64,000 nt of DNA from Streptomyces sp. R21 (GCF_041051975.1 NZ_CP163435.1:4154001-4218000); one strand, 5' to 3'; shown: positions 40,673 through 55,084, counted from the first letter of the stretch. A program made the numbers and translations. Notes: generated by a model not told the origin, from the sequence alone.

Positions 40673-40684
40673 CGAATAGTTTCG
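40673..40684 (-). promoter_or_regulatory. candidate xylan-regulator operator
   Basis: Minus strand CGAAACTATTCG, an inverted repeat one base longer than the CGAAACTTTCG motif reported upstream of Streptomyces xylanase genes. It lies 84 nt before the GH115 start. A LacI-type repressor would be the likely ligand. Confidence 0.45.
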
Positions 40685-40714
40685 GAGCCGCTCGCCGACC
40701 TCCGGGAACAGCGA

Positions 40715-40748
40715 AAGGGCCCGTCCGACCGAAGTCGAACGGGCCCTT
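40715..40748 (-). terminator. hairpin terminator of the str operon (after tuf)
   Basis: AAGGGCCCGT / ACGGGCCCTT with an inner CGAC-CGAA-GTCG helix, 44 nt past the tuf stop. Confidence 0.8.
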
Positions 40749-40791
40749 CCAGGTGCTCTTGAAGGAGCTACCAGGTCATGCGAGCGTCAAA

Positions 40792-41985
<1,194 letters not shown>

Positions 41986-42155
41986 TGGGTCCTCCTGTGG
42001 AGTGGTTCTGGTACGCCTTACTCATCGGCGCCAGGTGATCTTTGCTGGGATGCCGCCCGCCGGGGTTCTTCCCGGACCGGGACGATTTCTCGTCCCTGTG
42101 CCGGTTTGAGGCCCCGGCGGTCGGTGTCAAGCCTAAAGCGTGAAAACGGAGTGCG

Positions 42156-44285
42156 TTACTCGCCCTTGGCCTTCGCGATGATCTCCTCGGCGACGTTCCG
42201 GGGAACCTCGGCGTAGGAGTCGAACTGCATCGAGTAGCTTGCGCGACCCGAGGTCTTGCTGCGGAGGTCGCCGACGTAGCCGAACATCTCCGAGAGGGGC
42301 ACGAGGCCCTTCACGAGGCGAGCGCCGTGACGCTCCTCCATGGCCTGGATCTGGCCACGGCGGGAGTTGATGTCACCGATGACATCGCCCATGGACTCCT
42401 CGGGCGTGGTGACCTCAACGGCCATCATCGGCTCGAGCAGAACGGGCGACGCCTTGCGCGCGGCCTCCTTGAAGGCCTGCGATCCGGCGATCTTGAAGGC
42501 GAGCTCCGAGGAGTCGACCTCGTGGTAGCCACCGTCGAGAAGAATGACGCGGACGCCCGTCATCTCGTAGCCCGCGAGGATGCCGAACTGCATGGCTTCC
42601 TGCGCACCCGCGTCGACCGAGGGGATGTACTCCCTCGGGATGCGGCCACCGGTGACCTTGTTCACGAACTCGTACGCCGGACCGTCGGCCTCGAGGATCG
42701 GCTCGATCGCGATCTGCACCTTGGCGAACTGACCGGTACCACCGGTCTGCTTCTTGTGGGTGTAGTCGTGACGCTCGACGGCCTTGCGGATCGTCTCGCG
42801 GTAAGCGACCTGCGGCTTGCCGACGTTGGCCTCGACCTTGAACTCGCGCTTCATACGGTCGACCAGCACCTCGAGGTGCAGCTCGCCCATACCACCGAGG
42901 ATGGTCTGGCCGGTCTCTTCGTCCGAGTGAACGTGGAAGGAGGGGTCCTCCTCCGCGAGACTCTGGATGGCGACACCCAGCTTCTCCTGGTCACCCTTGG
43001 ACTTGGGCTCGATGGCGACCTGGATGACCGGAGCCGGGAAGTCCATGGACTCCAGGATCACGGGTGCCTTGTCGTCACACAGCGTCTCACCGGTGGTGGT
43101 CTGCTTCAGGCCCATGACGGCGACGATGTCACCGGCGCCCACCGACTCGATCTCCTCACGCTTGTTCGCGTGCATACGGTAGATCTTGCCGATGCGCTCC
43201 TTCTTGCCCTTGACGGAGTTCAGCACCGAAGTGCCGGCCTCCAGGCGGCCCGAGTAAACCCGGACGAAGGTGAGCTTACCGAGGTGCGGGTCGCGCATGA
43301 TCTTGAACGCGAGCGCGGACAGCGGCTCGTCCACCGACGGCTTGCGCTTGATCACGGTCTCCGGGTCCTTCACGTCGTGGCCCTCGATGGCCTCGACGTC
43401 AATCGGAGTCGGGAGGTAGCGCACGACCGCGTCGAGCAGGGGCTGGACGCCCTTGTTCTTGAACGCGGTGCCACAGAACACCGGGGTGACCGTGACGCCG
43501 TTGGACTTGCCGGACGCGATGGTGACGCGACGGATCGCGGCGTACAGCTGCTCCTCGGTGGGCTCCTGGCCCTCCAGGAACAGCTCCATGATCTCGTCGT
43601 CGTGCTCCGCGACGGTCTCGACCAGCTTGCCGCGGTACTCCTCGGCAGCCTCGGCGTGCGTGGCGGGGATGTCGATGACGTCGTACATCTCGCCCTTCTC
43701 CGCCTCGGCGGACCACACGAGCGCCTTCATGCGGACCAGGTCCACAACGCCCTTGAAGTCCATCTCGGCACCGATGGGCAGCTGCATGATGATCGGAACG
43801 GCGCCAAGCCGGTCCTTGATCATGTCCACGCAGCGGTGGAACTCCGCGCCGGTCCGGTCGAGCTTGTTCACGAAGCAGATGCGCGGCACGCCGTAACGGT
43901 CGGCCTGACGCCACACCGTCTCGGACTGCGGCTCAACACCGGCGACACCGTCGAACACGGTGACGGCACCGTCGAGGACGCGGAGCGAACGCTCCACCTC
44001 GACCGTGAAGTCCACGTGACCCGGGGTGTCGATGATGTTGATGGTGTAGTCGTTGTCCTCAAGCGGCCAGTGACAGGTGGTGGCAGCAGAGGTGATCGTG
44101 ATGCCACGCTCCTGCTCCTGCTCCATCCAGTCCATGGTGGCAGCGCCGTCGTGGACTTCACCGATCTTGTAGCTGACGCCGGTGTAGAAGAGGATCCGCT
44201 CAGTGGTGGTCGTCTTACCCGCGTCGATGTGAGCCATGATCCCGATGTTGCGGACCTTGGCCAGGTCAAGTGAAGTGGTAGCCAT
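42156..44285 (-). CDS. fusA: translation elongation factor G
   Basis: EF-G (709 aa) catalyses ribosomal translocation. P-loop AHIDAGKTTTTER (18-30), DTPGHVDFT, NKLDRTGA, then domains II-V ending in the conserved LRSKTSGRASYSMQFDSYAEVP. It follows rpsG after 39 nt in the str operon. No fusidic-acid-resistance change was looked for in detail. Confidence 0.99.
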   Translation of the reverse strand: MATTSLDLAKVRNIGIMAHIDAGKTTTTERILFYTGVSYKIGEVHDGAATMDWMEQEQERGITITSAATTCHWPLEDNDYTINIIDTPGHVDFTVEVERSLRVLDGAVTVFDGVAGVEPQSETVWRQADRYGVPRICFVNKLDRTGAEFHRCVDMIKDRLGAVPIIMQLPIGAEMDFKGVVDLVRMKALVWSAEAEKGEMYDVIDIPATHAEAAEEYRGKLVETVAEHDDEIMELFLEGQEPTEEQLYAAIRRVTIASGKSNGVTVTPVFCGTAFKNKGVQPLLDAVVRYLPTPIDVEAIEGHDVKDPETVIKRKPSVDEPLSALAFKIMRDPHLGKLTFVRVYSGRLEAGTSVLNSVKGKKERIGKIYRMHANKREEIESVGAGDIVAVMGLKQTTTGETLCDDKAPVILESMDFPAPVIQVAIEPKSKGDQEKLGVAIQSLAEEDPSFHVHSDEETGQTILGGMGELHLEVLVDRMKREFKVEANVGKPQVAYRETIRKAVERHDYTHKKQTGGTGQFAKVQIAIEPILEADGPAYEFVNKVTGGRIPREYIPSVDAGAQEAMQFGILAGYEMTGVRVILLDGGYHEVDSSELAFKIAGSQAFKEAARKASPVLLEPMMAVEVTTPEESMGDVIGDINSRRGQIQAMEERHGARLVKGLVPLSEMFGYVGDLRSKTSGRASYSMQFDSYAEVPRNVAEEIIAKAKGE

Positions 44286-44324
44286 AAGGCTTCAGTCTTC
44301 TCTCGGTCTCGATGTGGGCTGCGA

Positions 44325-44795
44325 CTACCAGCGGTAGTGCGCGAAGGCCTTGTTGGACTCGGCCATCTTGTGGGTGTCCTCGCGCTTCTTGACGGCCGCA
44401 CCGAGGCCGTTCGAAGCGTCGAGAAGCTCGTTGAGCAGACGCTCGGTCATGGTCTTCTCGCGACGGGCGCGGGAGTAACCGACGAGCCAGCGCAGCGCGA
44501 GCGTGTTGGCGCGACCGGGCTTGACCTCGATCGGCACCTGGTACGTCGCACCGCCGACTCGGCGGGACTTGACCTCGAGGGTCGGCTTGATGTTCTCCAG
44601 AGCGCGCTTCAGCGTGATGACCGGGTCGTTGCCCGTCTTCTCGCGAAGGCCCTCCATGGCGCCGTAGACGATGCGCTCGGCGGTGGAGCGCTTGCCGTTC
44701 ATCAGCACCTTGTTGATGAGGGAGGTCACCAGAGGGGAACCGTAGACCGGGTCGATGATGACCGGGCGCTTCGGGGCGGGGCCCTTACGAGGCAT
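44325..44795 (-). CDS. rpsG: 30S ribosomal protein S7
   Basis: S7 (156 aa) organises the 30S head. MPRKGPAPKRPVIIDPVYGS, RRVGGATYQVPIEVKPGRANTLALRWL (in blocks) and KREDTHKMAESNKAFAHYRW are diagnostic. It is 2 nt after rpsL. Confidence 0.99.
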   Translation of the reverse strand: MPRKGPAPKRPVIIDPVYGSPLVTSLINKVLMNGKRSTAERIVYGAMEGLREKTGNDPVITLKRALENIKPTLEVKSRRVGGATYQVPIEVKPGRANTLALRWLVGYSRARREKTMTERLLNELLDASNGLGAAVKKREDTHKMAESNKAFAHYRW

Positions 44796-44797
44796 TT

Positions 44798-45169
44798 CTA
44801 CTTCTCCTTCTTGGCGCCGTAGCGGCTGCGGGCCTGCTTGCGGTTCTTGACACCCTGGGTGTCCAGGGAACCTCGGATGATCTTGTAGCGAACACCCGGC
44901 AGGTCCTTCACACGGCCACCACGCACGAGCACGATGGAGTGCTCCTGCAGGTTGTGTCCCTCACCCGGAATGTAAGCGGTGACCTCGATCCCGCTGGTCA
45001 GACGCACACGCGCGACCTTACGCAGGGCCGAGTTCGGCTTCTTCGGGGTGGTCGTGAACACACGCGTGCAGACGCCGCGACGCTGGGGCGAACCCTCGAG
45101 TGCGGGCGTCTTGTTCTTCTCGACCTTGTCCTGCCGGCCCTTCCGGACCAGCTGCTGGATCGTAGGCAC
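44798..45169 (-). CDS. rpsL: 30S ribosomal protein S12
   Basis: S12 (123 aa) at the decoding centre. MPTIQQLVRKGRQDKVEKNK, TPKKPNSALRKVARVRL and PGVRYKIIRGSLDT are diagnostic. K43 and K88, the residues changed in streptomycin-resistant and antibiotic-overproducing Streptomyces mutants, are both wild type. The GTG start has CGGAGAA upstream. First gene of the str operon, with a leader of about 185 nt. Confidence 0.99.
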   Translation of the reverse strand: MPTIQQLVRKGRQDKVEKNKTPALEGSPQRRGVCTRVFTTTPKKPNSALRKVARVRLTSGIEVTAYIPGEGHNLQEHSIVLVRGGRVKDLPGVRYKIIRGSLDTQGVKNRKQARSRYGAKKEK

Positions 45170-45218
45170 TACTTCTCCGGTTTCTGTGTGCCGATGGTGA
45201 AGCTAACCTGGAACGTCG

Positions 45219-45243
45219 CCGACCCACGCGGTCGGGTGTGTCG
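45219..45243 (-). promoter_or_regulatory. leader hairpin block shared with rpsJ (rpsL copy)
   Basis: Identical over 25 bases to 35974-35998 (CCGACC-CACGC-GGTCGG then GTGTGTCG). It lies 50 nt before the rpsL start and about 110 nt inside the predicted transcript. Confidence 0.7.
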
Positions 45244-45361
45244 AACCCGCGGACTCCCGCCGCGAGGCGAAAAGGGCGCAGATTGCGGTGGCCACTGACG
45301 GCTCCCTTGTGCGGTTGAAGGCACGCACGGGAGCCAGGGCACACCCCAGGCACAAGGTCTG

Positions 45362-45390
45362 AGCGTACCTACCGCATCCACTCCGGTCAA
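45362..45390 (-). promoter_or_regulatory. promoter of the str operon
   Basis: Minus strand TTGACC, 17-nt spacer, TACGCT: the best promoter match in the window. Transcription should start near 45354. Confidence 0.75.
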
Positions 45391-45620
45391 AACAAATGCC
45401 TGCGCGGGGGACACGCCGGGTTTCCCCGACCGCTTGTCTGGGCATCCACGCGACGGAAACGGCAGGCCACCGGGCCGTTCTGGACGTGTACGAGACCGCC
45501 GGGACGGGGCCCGGAGCCGGAGGAAGGCGCCCGCGGCCCTCACGCGGCGCCTGGAGGCCCTGGAGCGGCCACTCCGGTGAAGTGCGGGCGCCGAGACACG
45601 TGAGGGACGCAGAGAGACGC

Positions 45621-45663
45621 CGAAGGGCGCCCACCCCGTACGAGACGGAGTGGGCGCCCTTCG
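45621..45663 (-). terminator. hairpin terminator after rpoC
   Basis: Perfect 14-bp arms (CGAAGGGCGCCCAC / GTGGGCGCCCTTCG) with an inner CCGT/ACGG helix, 10 nt past the rpoC stop. Confidence 0.85.
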
Positions 45664-45673
45664 AACTGCTCGC

Positions 45674-49573
<3,900 letters not shown>

Positions 49574-49687
49574 TATGCGTCAATCCCTCTCAGGGTTGTA
49601 AGTCTTAGGGGTCTGATACGGGGGTCCTGGGGCCGGCGGGCCTTGATCACCTTTTCCACAGGCGGCCAAGGCCCGGCCGGACTCCCG

Positions 49688-52600
49688 TCAGACCTCTTCG
49701 ACGCTGCTCGGCTCGCGCCGCGACAGGTCGATGCCGAGCTCCTCCGCCGCGCGGAAGACGTCCTCGTCGGTGTCACGCATTTCGATGGACATACCGTCGC
49801 TGGACAGCACCTCCACGTTGAGGCAGAGAGACTGCATCTCCTTGATGAGCACCTTGAAGGACTCGGGGATGCCGGGCTCGGGGATGTTCTCGCCCTTGAC
49901 GATGGCCTCGTAGACCTTCACGCGGCCGGTGACGTCGTCGGACTTGATGGTCAGCAGCTCCTGGAGGGCGTAAGCGGCGCCGTACGCCTCCAGCGCCCAC
50001 ACCTCCATCTCACCGAAGCGCTGGCCACCGAACTGAGCCTTACCACCCAGCGGCTGCTGGGTGATCATCGAGTACGGACCGGTCGAGCGGGCGTGCAGCT
50101 TGTCGTCGACCAGGTGGTGCAGCTTGAGGATGTACATGTACCCGACCGAGATCGGGTCCGGGAACGGCTCACCGGAGCGGCCGTCGAACAGCCTCGCCTT
50201 GCCGGACGGGAGCACCATGCGCTCGCCGTCGCGGTTGGGCAGGGTGTGCTCGAAGAGGCCGGCGAGCTCGTCCTCACGCGCACCGTCGAAGACGGGGGTG
50301 GCGACGTTGGTGCCCGGGACGACCTGGTCGGCGCCGATGGCCTGCAGGCGCTGGGCCCACTCCTCGCCGAGCCCGGAGACGTCCCAGCCGCGGCTGGCGA
50401 GCCAGCCGAGGTGGATCTCCAGGACCTGTCCCGGGTTCATTCGGGACGGGACACCCAGCGGGTTGAGGATGATGTCGACCGGGGTGCCGTCCTCCAGGAA
50501 CGGCATGTCCTCGATCGGCAGGATCTTCGAGATGACGCCCTTGTTGCCGTGACGGCCGGCGAGCTTGTCACCGTCGGTGATCTTGCGCTTCTGCGCCACG
50601 TACACGCGCACCAGCTGGTTCACACCGGGGGGAAGCTCGTCGCCCTCCTCGCGGTCGAAGACGCGGACGCCGATGACCTTGCCGATCTCGCCGTGCGGGA
50701 CCTTCAGCGAGGTGTCGCGCACTTCGCGCGCCTTCTCACCGAAGATCGCACGGAGCAGGCGCTCCTCCGGCGTCAGCTCGGTCTCACCCTTGGGCGTGAC
50801 CTTGCCGACGAGGATGTCGCCGGCGACGACCTCGGCACCGATGCGGATGATGCCGCGCTCGTCGAGGTCGGCGAGGACCTCCTCGGAGACGTTCGGGATG
50901 TCCCGGGTGATCTCCTCGGGGCCGAGCTTGGTGTCACGGGCGTCGACCTCGTGCTCCTCGATGTGGATCGAGGAGAGGACGTCGTCCTGCACGAGGCGCT
51001 GCGACAGGATGATCGCGTCCTCGTAGTTGTGACCCTCCCAGGGCATGAACGCCACGAGCAGGTTCTTGCCGAGCGCCATCTCGCCGTTCTCGGTCGCGGG
51101 ACCGTCGGCCAGGACCTGGCCCTCGATCACGCGGGCGCCCTCGTCCACGACAACCTTCTGGTTGACGGAGGTGCCCTGGTTCGACCGGGAGAACTTGTGC
51201 AGGCGGTACGTGGTGTACGTGCCGTCGTCGTTGGCGGTGGTGATGTAGTCCGCGGATACCTCCTGGACCACACCGTCCTTCTCCGACTTCAGGACGTCAC
51301 CGGCGTCGACCGCACAGCGGTACTCCATGCCGGTGCCGACCAGCGGCGCCTCGGACTTAATCAGCGGCACGGCCTGACGCATCATGTTCGCGCCCATGAG
51401 GGCACGGTTGGCGTCGTCGTGCTCCAGGAACGGGATCATGGCGGTCGCGACCGACACCATCTGGCGCGGCGAGACGTCCATGTAGTCGACGTCGTCACCG
51501 GGGACGTAGTCGACCTCTCCGCCACGGCGGCGGACCAGGACGCGGGTCTCCTCGAAGCGGAACTCGTCGCTCAGCGGCGCGTTGGCCTGCGCGATGACGA
51601 ATCGGTCCTCTTCGTCGGCCGTCAGGTAGTCGACCTCGTCGGTGACGACGCCGCCGGTGACCTTGCGGTATGGCGTCTCGACGAAGCCGAACGCGTTGAC
51701 GCGGCCGTAGGAGGCGAGCGAACCGATCAGACCGATGTTCGGGCCTTCAGGGGTCTCGATCGGGCACATGCGTCCGTAGTGGGACGGGTGCACGTCTCGG
51801 ACCTCGAAGCCGGCCCGCTCACGCGACAGACCACCAGGGCCCAGCGCCGAGAGACGACGCTTGTGCGTCAGACCCGACAGCGGGTTGTTCTGGTCCATGA
51901 ACTGCGAGAGCTGGCTGGTGCCGAAGAACTCCTTGATGGAGGCGACGACCGGCCGGATGTTGATCAGGGTCTGCGGCGTGATCGCCTCGACGTCCTGAGT
52001 CGTCATGCGCTCGCGGACGACGCGCTCCATACGAGCCAGACCCGTACGGACCTGGTTCTGGATGAGCTCGCCGACGTTGCGCAGACGACGGTTGCCGAAG
52101 TGGTCGATGTCGTCGGTCTCGACGACGATCGACGTGCCGCTGTTGCCAACGGTCTCGGTCTCACCGGCGTGCAGCTTCACCAGGTACTTGATCGACGAGA
52201 GGATGTCCTCGACGGTCAGGACCCCGGCGTCCAGCGGGGCTTCGCCGCCCAGCTTCTTGTTCACCTTGTAGCGGCCGACCTTCGCGAGGTCGTACCGCTT
52301 CGAGTTGAAGTAGAGGTTCTCAAGAAGCGTCTGCGCGGCCTCACGGGTCGGGGGCTCGCCCGGACGCAGCTTGCGGTAGATGTCGAGCAGCGCGTCGTCC
52401 TGGCCCTGGGTGTGGTCCTTCTCCAGGGTGGCGCGCATGGACTCGTACTCGCCGAACTCCTCCAGGATCTGCTCGGTCGTCCAACCGAGAGCCTTCAGGA
52501 GAACGGTGACGGACTGCTTGCGCTTGCGGTCGATGCGGACACCGACCATGTCGCGCTTGTCGATCTCCATCTCCAGCCAGGCACCACGGGACGGGATGAC

Positions 52601-53173
52601 CTTGGCCGAGAAGATGTCCTTGTCGGACGTCTTGTCGATGGAGGAGTCGAAGTAGACACCCGGCGAGCGGACCAGCTGGGACACCACGACACGCTCGGTG
52701 CCGTTGATGACGAAGGTGCCCTTGTTGGTCATGAGCGGGAAGTCGCCCATGAAGACCGTCTGGGACTTGATCTCGCCGGTCTCGTTGTTGGTGAACTCGG
52801 CGGTGACGAAGAGCGGGGCCGCGTACGTGAAGTCGCGCTCCTTGCACTCGTCGATGCTGTTCTTCGGAGGCTCGAAACGGTGGTCGCGGAAGGTCAGCGA
52901 CATCGACCCGGAGAAGTCCTCGATCGGAGAGATCTCCTCGAAGATCTCCTCCAGACCGGACTTCGTGGGGACGTCCTGACCGGACTCGAGAGCCGCCTCG
53001 ACCCGACTCTGCCAGGCGGAGTTTCCGAGCAGCCAGTCAAAGCTCTCGGTCTGCAGCGCGAGCAGGTTGGGAACCTCGAGGGGCTCCTTGATCTTTGCAA
53101 AGGAGATGCGCAGCGGGGCGGTGCTGGCGCCGTTGTTCGTATTCGCGGTCGAGGCAGTGCGCGAGGCGGCCAA
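49688..53173 (-). CDS. rpoB: DNA-directed RNA polymerase beta subunit
   Basis: RpoB (1161 aa). I place the start at the TTG at 53171-53173, giving MAASRTASTANTNN with GGAAGGA 7 nt upstream; an in-frame GTG 66 nt further up adds only unconserved residues. The rifampicin region FGTSQLSQFMDQNNPLSGLT followed by HKRRLSALGPGGL is wild type, so the polymerase should be rifampicin-sensitive. The downstream EDAIILSQRLVQDD and the end GIDLSRREPSSVEEV are typical. Its own promoter lies 190 nt upstream. Confidence 0.98.
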   Translation of the reverse strand: MAASRTASTANTNNGASTAPLRISFAKIKEPLEVPNLLALQTESFDWLLGNSAWQSRVEAALESGQDVPTKSGLEEIFEEISPIEDFSGSMSLTFRDHRFEPPKNSIDECKERDFTYAAPLFVTAEFTNNETGEIKSQTVFMGDFPLMTNKGTFVINGTERVVVSQLVRSPGVYFDSSIDKTSDKDIFSAKVIPSRGAWLEMEIDKRDMVGVRIDRKRKQSVTVLLKALGWTTEQILEEFGEYESMRATLEKDHTQGQDDALLDIYRKLRPGEPPTREAAQTLLENLYFNSKRYDLAKVGRYKVNKKLGGEAPLDAGVLTVEDILSSIKYLVKLHAGETETVGNSGTSIVVETDDIDHFGNRRLRNVGELIQNQVRTGLARMERVVRERMTTQDVEAITPQTLINIRPVVASIKEFFGTSQLSQFMDQNNPLSGLTHKRRLSALGPGGLSRERAGFEVRDVHPSHYGRMCPIETPEGPNIGLIGSLASYGRVNAFGFVETPYRKVTGGVVTDEVDYLTADEEDRFVIAQANAPLSDEFRFEETRVLVRRRGGEVDYVPGDDVDYMDVSPRQMVSVATAMIPFLEHDDANRALMGANMMRQAVPLIKSEAPLVGTGMEYRCAVDAGDVLKSEKDGVVQEVSADYITTANDDGTYTTYRLHKFSRSNQGTSVNQKVVVDEGARVIEGQVLADGPATENGEMALGKNLLVAFMPWEGHNYEDAIILSQRLVQDDVLSSIHIEEHEVDARDTKLGPEEITRDIPNVSEEVLADLDERGIIRIGAEVVAGDILVGKVTPKGETELTPEERLLRAIFGEKAREVRDTSLKVPHGEIGKVIGVRVFDREEGDELPPGVNQLVRVYVAQKRKITDGDKLAGRHGNKGVISKILPIEDMPFLEDGTPVDIILNPLGVPSRMNPGQVLEIHLGWLASRGWDVSGLGEEWAQRLQAIGADQVVPGTNVATPVFDGAREDELAGLFEHTLPNRDGERMVLPSGKARLFDGRSGEPFPDPISVGYMYILKLHHLVDDKLHARSTGPYSMITQQPLGGKAQFGGQRFGEMEVWALEAYGAAYALQELLTIKSDDVTGRVKVYEAIVKGENIPEPGIPESFKVLIKEMQSLCLNVEVLSSDGMSIEMRDTDEDVFRAAEELGIDLSRREPSSVEEV

Positions 53174-53358
53174 GAGGGGGTCCTTCCGAGGGCTCGGACT
53201 CACTACGCGCGTACCGGTCCCCAGCCGGGGCACAGACACAGGCCCTTCCTGAATCAGCCGTAAACGGCCAGGTCAGGGATGGTCCAATCGTCGGTGCTCA
53301 AGCGAGGTCATGCCCCTGGTGACGGGCAGGAGGCAGCTAACAGGCAGCGCAAAGGGTC

Positions 53359-53388
53359 AGTGTAGCCACTAGGCCCACTGATGTCCAG
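53359..53388 (-). promoter_or_regulatory. promoter of rpoB-rpoC
   Basis: Minus strand CTGGAC, 18-nt spacer, TACACT. Transcription should start near 53352, giving a leader of about 180 nt. Confidence 0.7.
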
Positions 53389-53693
53389 TCCCGATTTTTT
53401 GAGACCCTCGCTGTACTCAACACCTGCGGCAAGCCACGCCCTCAATGCACATCGATACTGCCCTCTTCGCCGCCGATCCATGCCTCGGATCCGGATCGTT
53501 GTGACGACGCGTCCTGAGAATTGCGCGCTGCGTGCGGTTCGTCAAGGCCCCCCTGCCCCAAACCGAGTGCCGCGAACGTCACGTGCGGTCTGTCTTGCAG
53601 CCCGTCACCAGGGCGGCCGGAGGCACAACGAAGATCACCATACTCGCCGCGACCGACAGTGCAAGGCAGCCGCTTCAGGCACCCCCTCGAACG

Positions 53694-53731
53694 CCGAAGA
53701 GCGACCACCCAGTTGGGTGATCGCTCTTCGG
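53694..53731 (-). terminator. hairpin terminator after rplL
   Basis: CCGAAGAGCGA / TCGCTCTTCGG with an inner ACCCA/TGGGT helix, 71 nt past the rplL stop; separates rplJL from rpoBC. Confidence 0.8.
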
Positions 53732-53802
53732 TGCGTCAGCGTTACAGCCCCTTCGGGAGCGGCTGCAAAAGCTCGCGAGCGGTCCGCGGGGACCGCGAGG
53801 TG

Positions 53803-54186
53803 TTACTTGACCTCGACGGAGGCGCCGGCGCCCTTGAGGGACTCGGCGGCCTTCTCGGCGGCGTCCTTGGCGACCTTCTCGAGGACCGGCTTCGGAGCGC
53901 CGTCCACGAGGTCCTTGGCCTCCTTCAGACCCAGGGAGGTCAGCTCACGCACGACCTTGATGACCTGGATCTTCTTCTCGCCGGCACCCGTGAGGATGAC
54001 GTCGAACTCGTCCTGCTCGGCCTCGGCCTCGGCCGGGGCACCGGCGGCGGCGGGACCGGCGACGGCGACGGCCGCAGCGGCGGTGACGTCGAACTTCTCC
54101 TCGAAGGCCTTCACGAACTCGGAGAGCTCGATGAGGGTGAGGTTCTCGAACTGCGCGAGCAGCTCTTCCTGGGACAGCTTCGCCAT
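53803..54186 (-). CDS. rplL: 50S ribosomal protein L7/L12
   Basis: L7/L12 (127 aa), the stalk protein that recruits translation factors. The N-terminal dimerisation helices (SQEELLAQFENLTLIELSEF) are joined by an Ala-rich hinge to the C-terminal domain KIQVIKVVRELTSLGLKEAK and DLVDGAPKPVLEKV. It is 109 nt after rplJ. Confidence 0.99.
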   Translation of the reverse strand: MAKLSQEELLAQFENLTLIELSEFVKAFEEKFDVTAAAAVAVAGPAAAGAPAEAEAEQDEFDVILTGAGEKKIQVIKVVRELTSLGLKEAKDLVDGAPKPVLEKVAKDAAEKAAESLKGAGASVEVK

Positions 54187-54295
54187 GATGGCGTCCTTCC
54201 ACTAATTCGGCAGGTGCCGGATGTACTGGTGAGGCGGGCGTACGTTCGGCCCGCTACGACCGTCGCCTCAGGCGGCGGTCAATGTGCGAGCCGAA

Positions 54296-54826
54296 TTACT
54301 CGGCACCGCCCTGCTCGTCCAGCTTGACCCGAAGAGCCTCCGCAGTGCGGACGAACTTCGAGGGGAGCGCCTGGAAGAGGGAGGCAGCCTGGGACTGCTT
54401 GCCCTTGAAGGCACCCGCCAGCTTGGAGAGCAGAACCTCGCGGGACTCGAGGTCCGCAAGCTTCTTGATCTCGTCGGCGGACAGCGCCTTGCCGTCAAGG
54501 ACACCGCCCTTGATGACGAGGTTCGGGTTGTCCTTGGCGAAGTCACGAAGACCCTTCGCCGACACCACCGGGTCACCGGTGATGAAGGCGACCGCCGTCG
54601 GACCGTTGAACAGGTCGTCGAGCGTAGAGATCCCGGCCTCGTTGGCCGCAATCTTGGTCAGCGTGTTCTTCACCACGGCGTACTGGGCGTCTTCACCGAG
54701 CGAACGACGCAGCGTCTTGAGCTGCGCCACAGTGAGACCCCGGTACTCGGTCAGCACGGCGGCGTTCGAGCTGCGGAACTGGTCCGCGAGCTCGGCTACC
54801 GCGGCAGCCTTGTCGGGCCTTGCCAT
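54296..54826 (-). CDS. rplJ: 50S ribosomal protein L10
   Basis: L10 (176 aa) is the base of the L7/L12 stalk. MARPDKAAAVAELADQFRSS, EYRGLTVAQLKTLRRSL and the Ala/Gln-rich C-terminal helix that binds L7/L12 fit the family. Strong AAGGAGG lies upstream. Its 220-nt leader carries an attenuator-like hairpin, matching the L10-mediated autoregulation known in other bacteria. Confidence 0.98.
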   Translation of the reverse strand: MARPDKAAAVAELADQFRSSNAAVLTEYRGLTVAQLKTLRRSLGEDAQYAVVKNTLTKIAANEAGISTLDDLFNGPTAVAFITGDPVVSAKGLRDFAKDNPNLVIKGGVLDGKALSADEIKKLADLESREVLLSKLAGAFKGKQSQAASLFQALPSKFVRTAEALRVKLDEQGGAE

Positions 54827-54883
54827 AAGCGTGGCCTCCTTCCGGGTGATGAGGACCGCTCAGAAGGGGCTGGGGAAAACGAA

Positions 54884-54910
54884 ACGCCCCGGCGCAGGCG
54901 CACGGGGCGT
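54884..54910 (-). promoter_or_regulatory. attenuator-like hairpin in the rplJ leader
   Basis: ACGCCCC / GGGGCGT stem with a 13-nt G/C-rich loop, followed on the transcript by TTTCGTTTT. A stem plus T-rich stretch inside a leader is the form expected of a transcription attenuator or the L10-L12 target. Confidence 0.5.
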
Positions 54911-55052
54911 GACTCGACCGGGCATCACATAAGATTTCCGGGAGTTCATCCACAGTCACCTGCGCGGGTCGTCCGCAATTCAGCGGATCCTTCGGCCACC
55001 GCACTCTCTGACGAGCGCACGGCAGCGACCAGCGGTCTTTGGCTTCCTCGGA

Positions 55053-55082
55053 AGAGTACGCGAACGAATCGCTGTCAAGCAA
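55053..55082 (-). promoter_or_regulatory. promoter of rplJ-rplL
   Basis: Minus strand TTGCTT, 18-nt spacer, TACTCT; an overlapping TTGACA has a 14-nt spacing. Start expected near 55045. Confidence 0.6.
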
Positions 55083-55084
55083 AT

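Larger units (their letters stand above)
45170..45673. other. rpsL leader/promoter and rpoC terminator region
   Basis: 504 bp. From rpsL outward it holds the 25-bp shared hairpin block (45219-45243), a near-consensus promoter (45362-45390), about 220 bp in which I recognise nothing, and the rpoC terminator (45621-45663). Confidence 0.7.
53174..53802. other. rplL-rpoB intergenic region
   Basis: 629 bp. It holds the rpoB leader and promoter (53359-53388), the rplL terminator (53694-53731), and two more hairpins close to rplL (CAGCC/GGCTG at 53744-53764 and CGGTCC-GCGG-GGACCG near 53781-53796). In 53400-53690 I see nothing convincing. Confidence 0.7.

Noticed and set aside
53174..53239. Upstream GTG start for rpoB
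   Set aside because: Adds 22 unconserved residues and lacks a ribosome-binding site; the TTG at 53173 has one and gives the usual 1161-aa protein.
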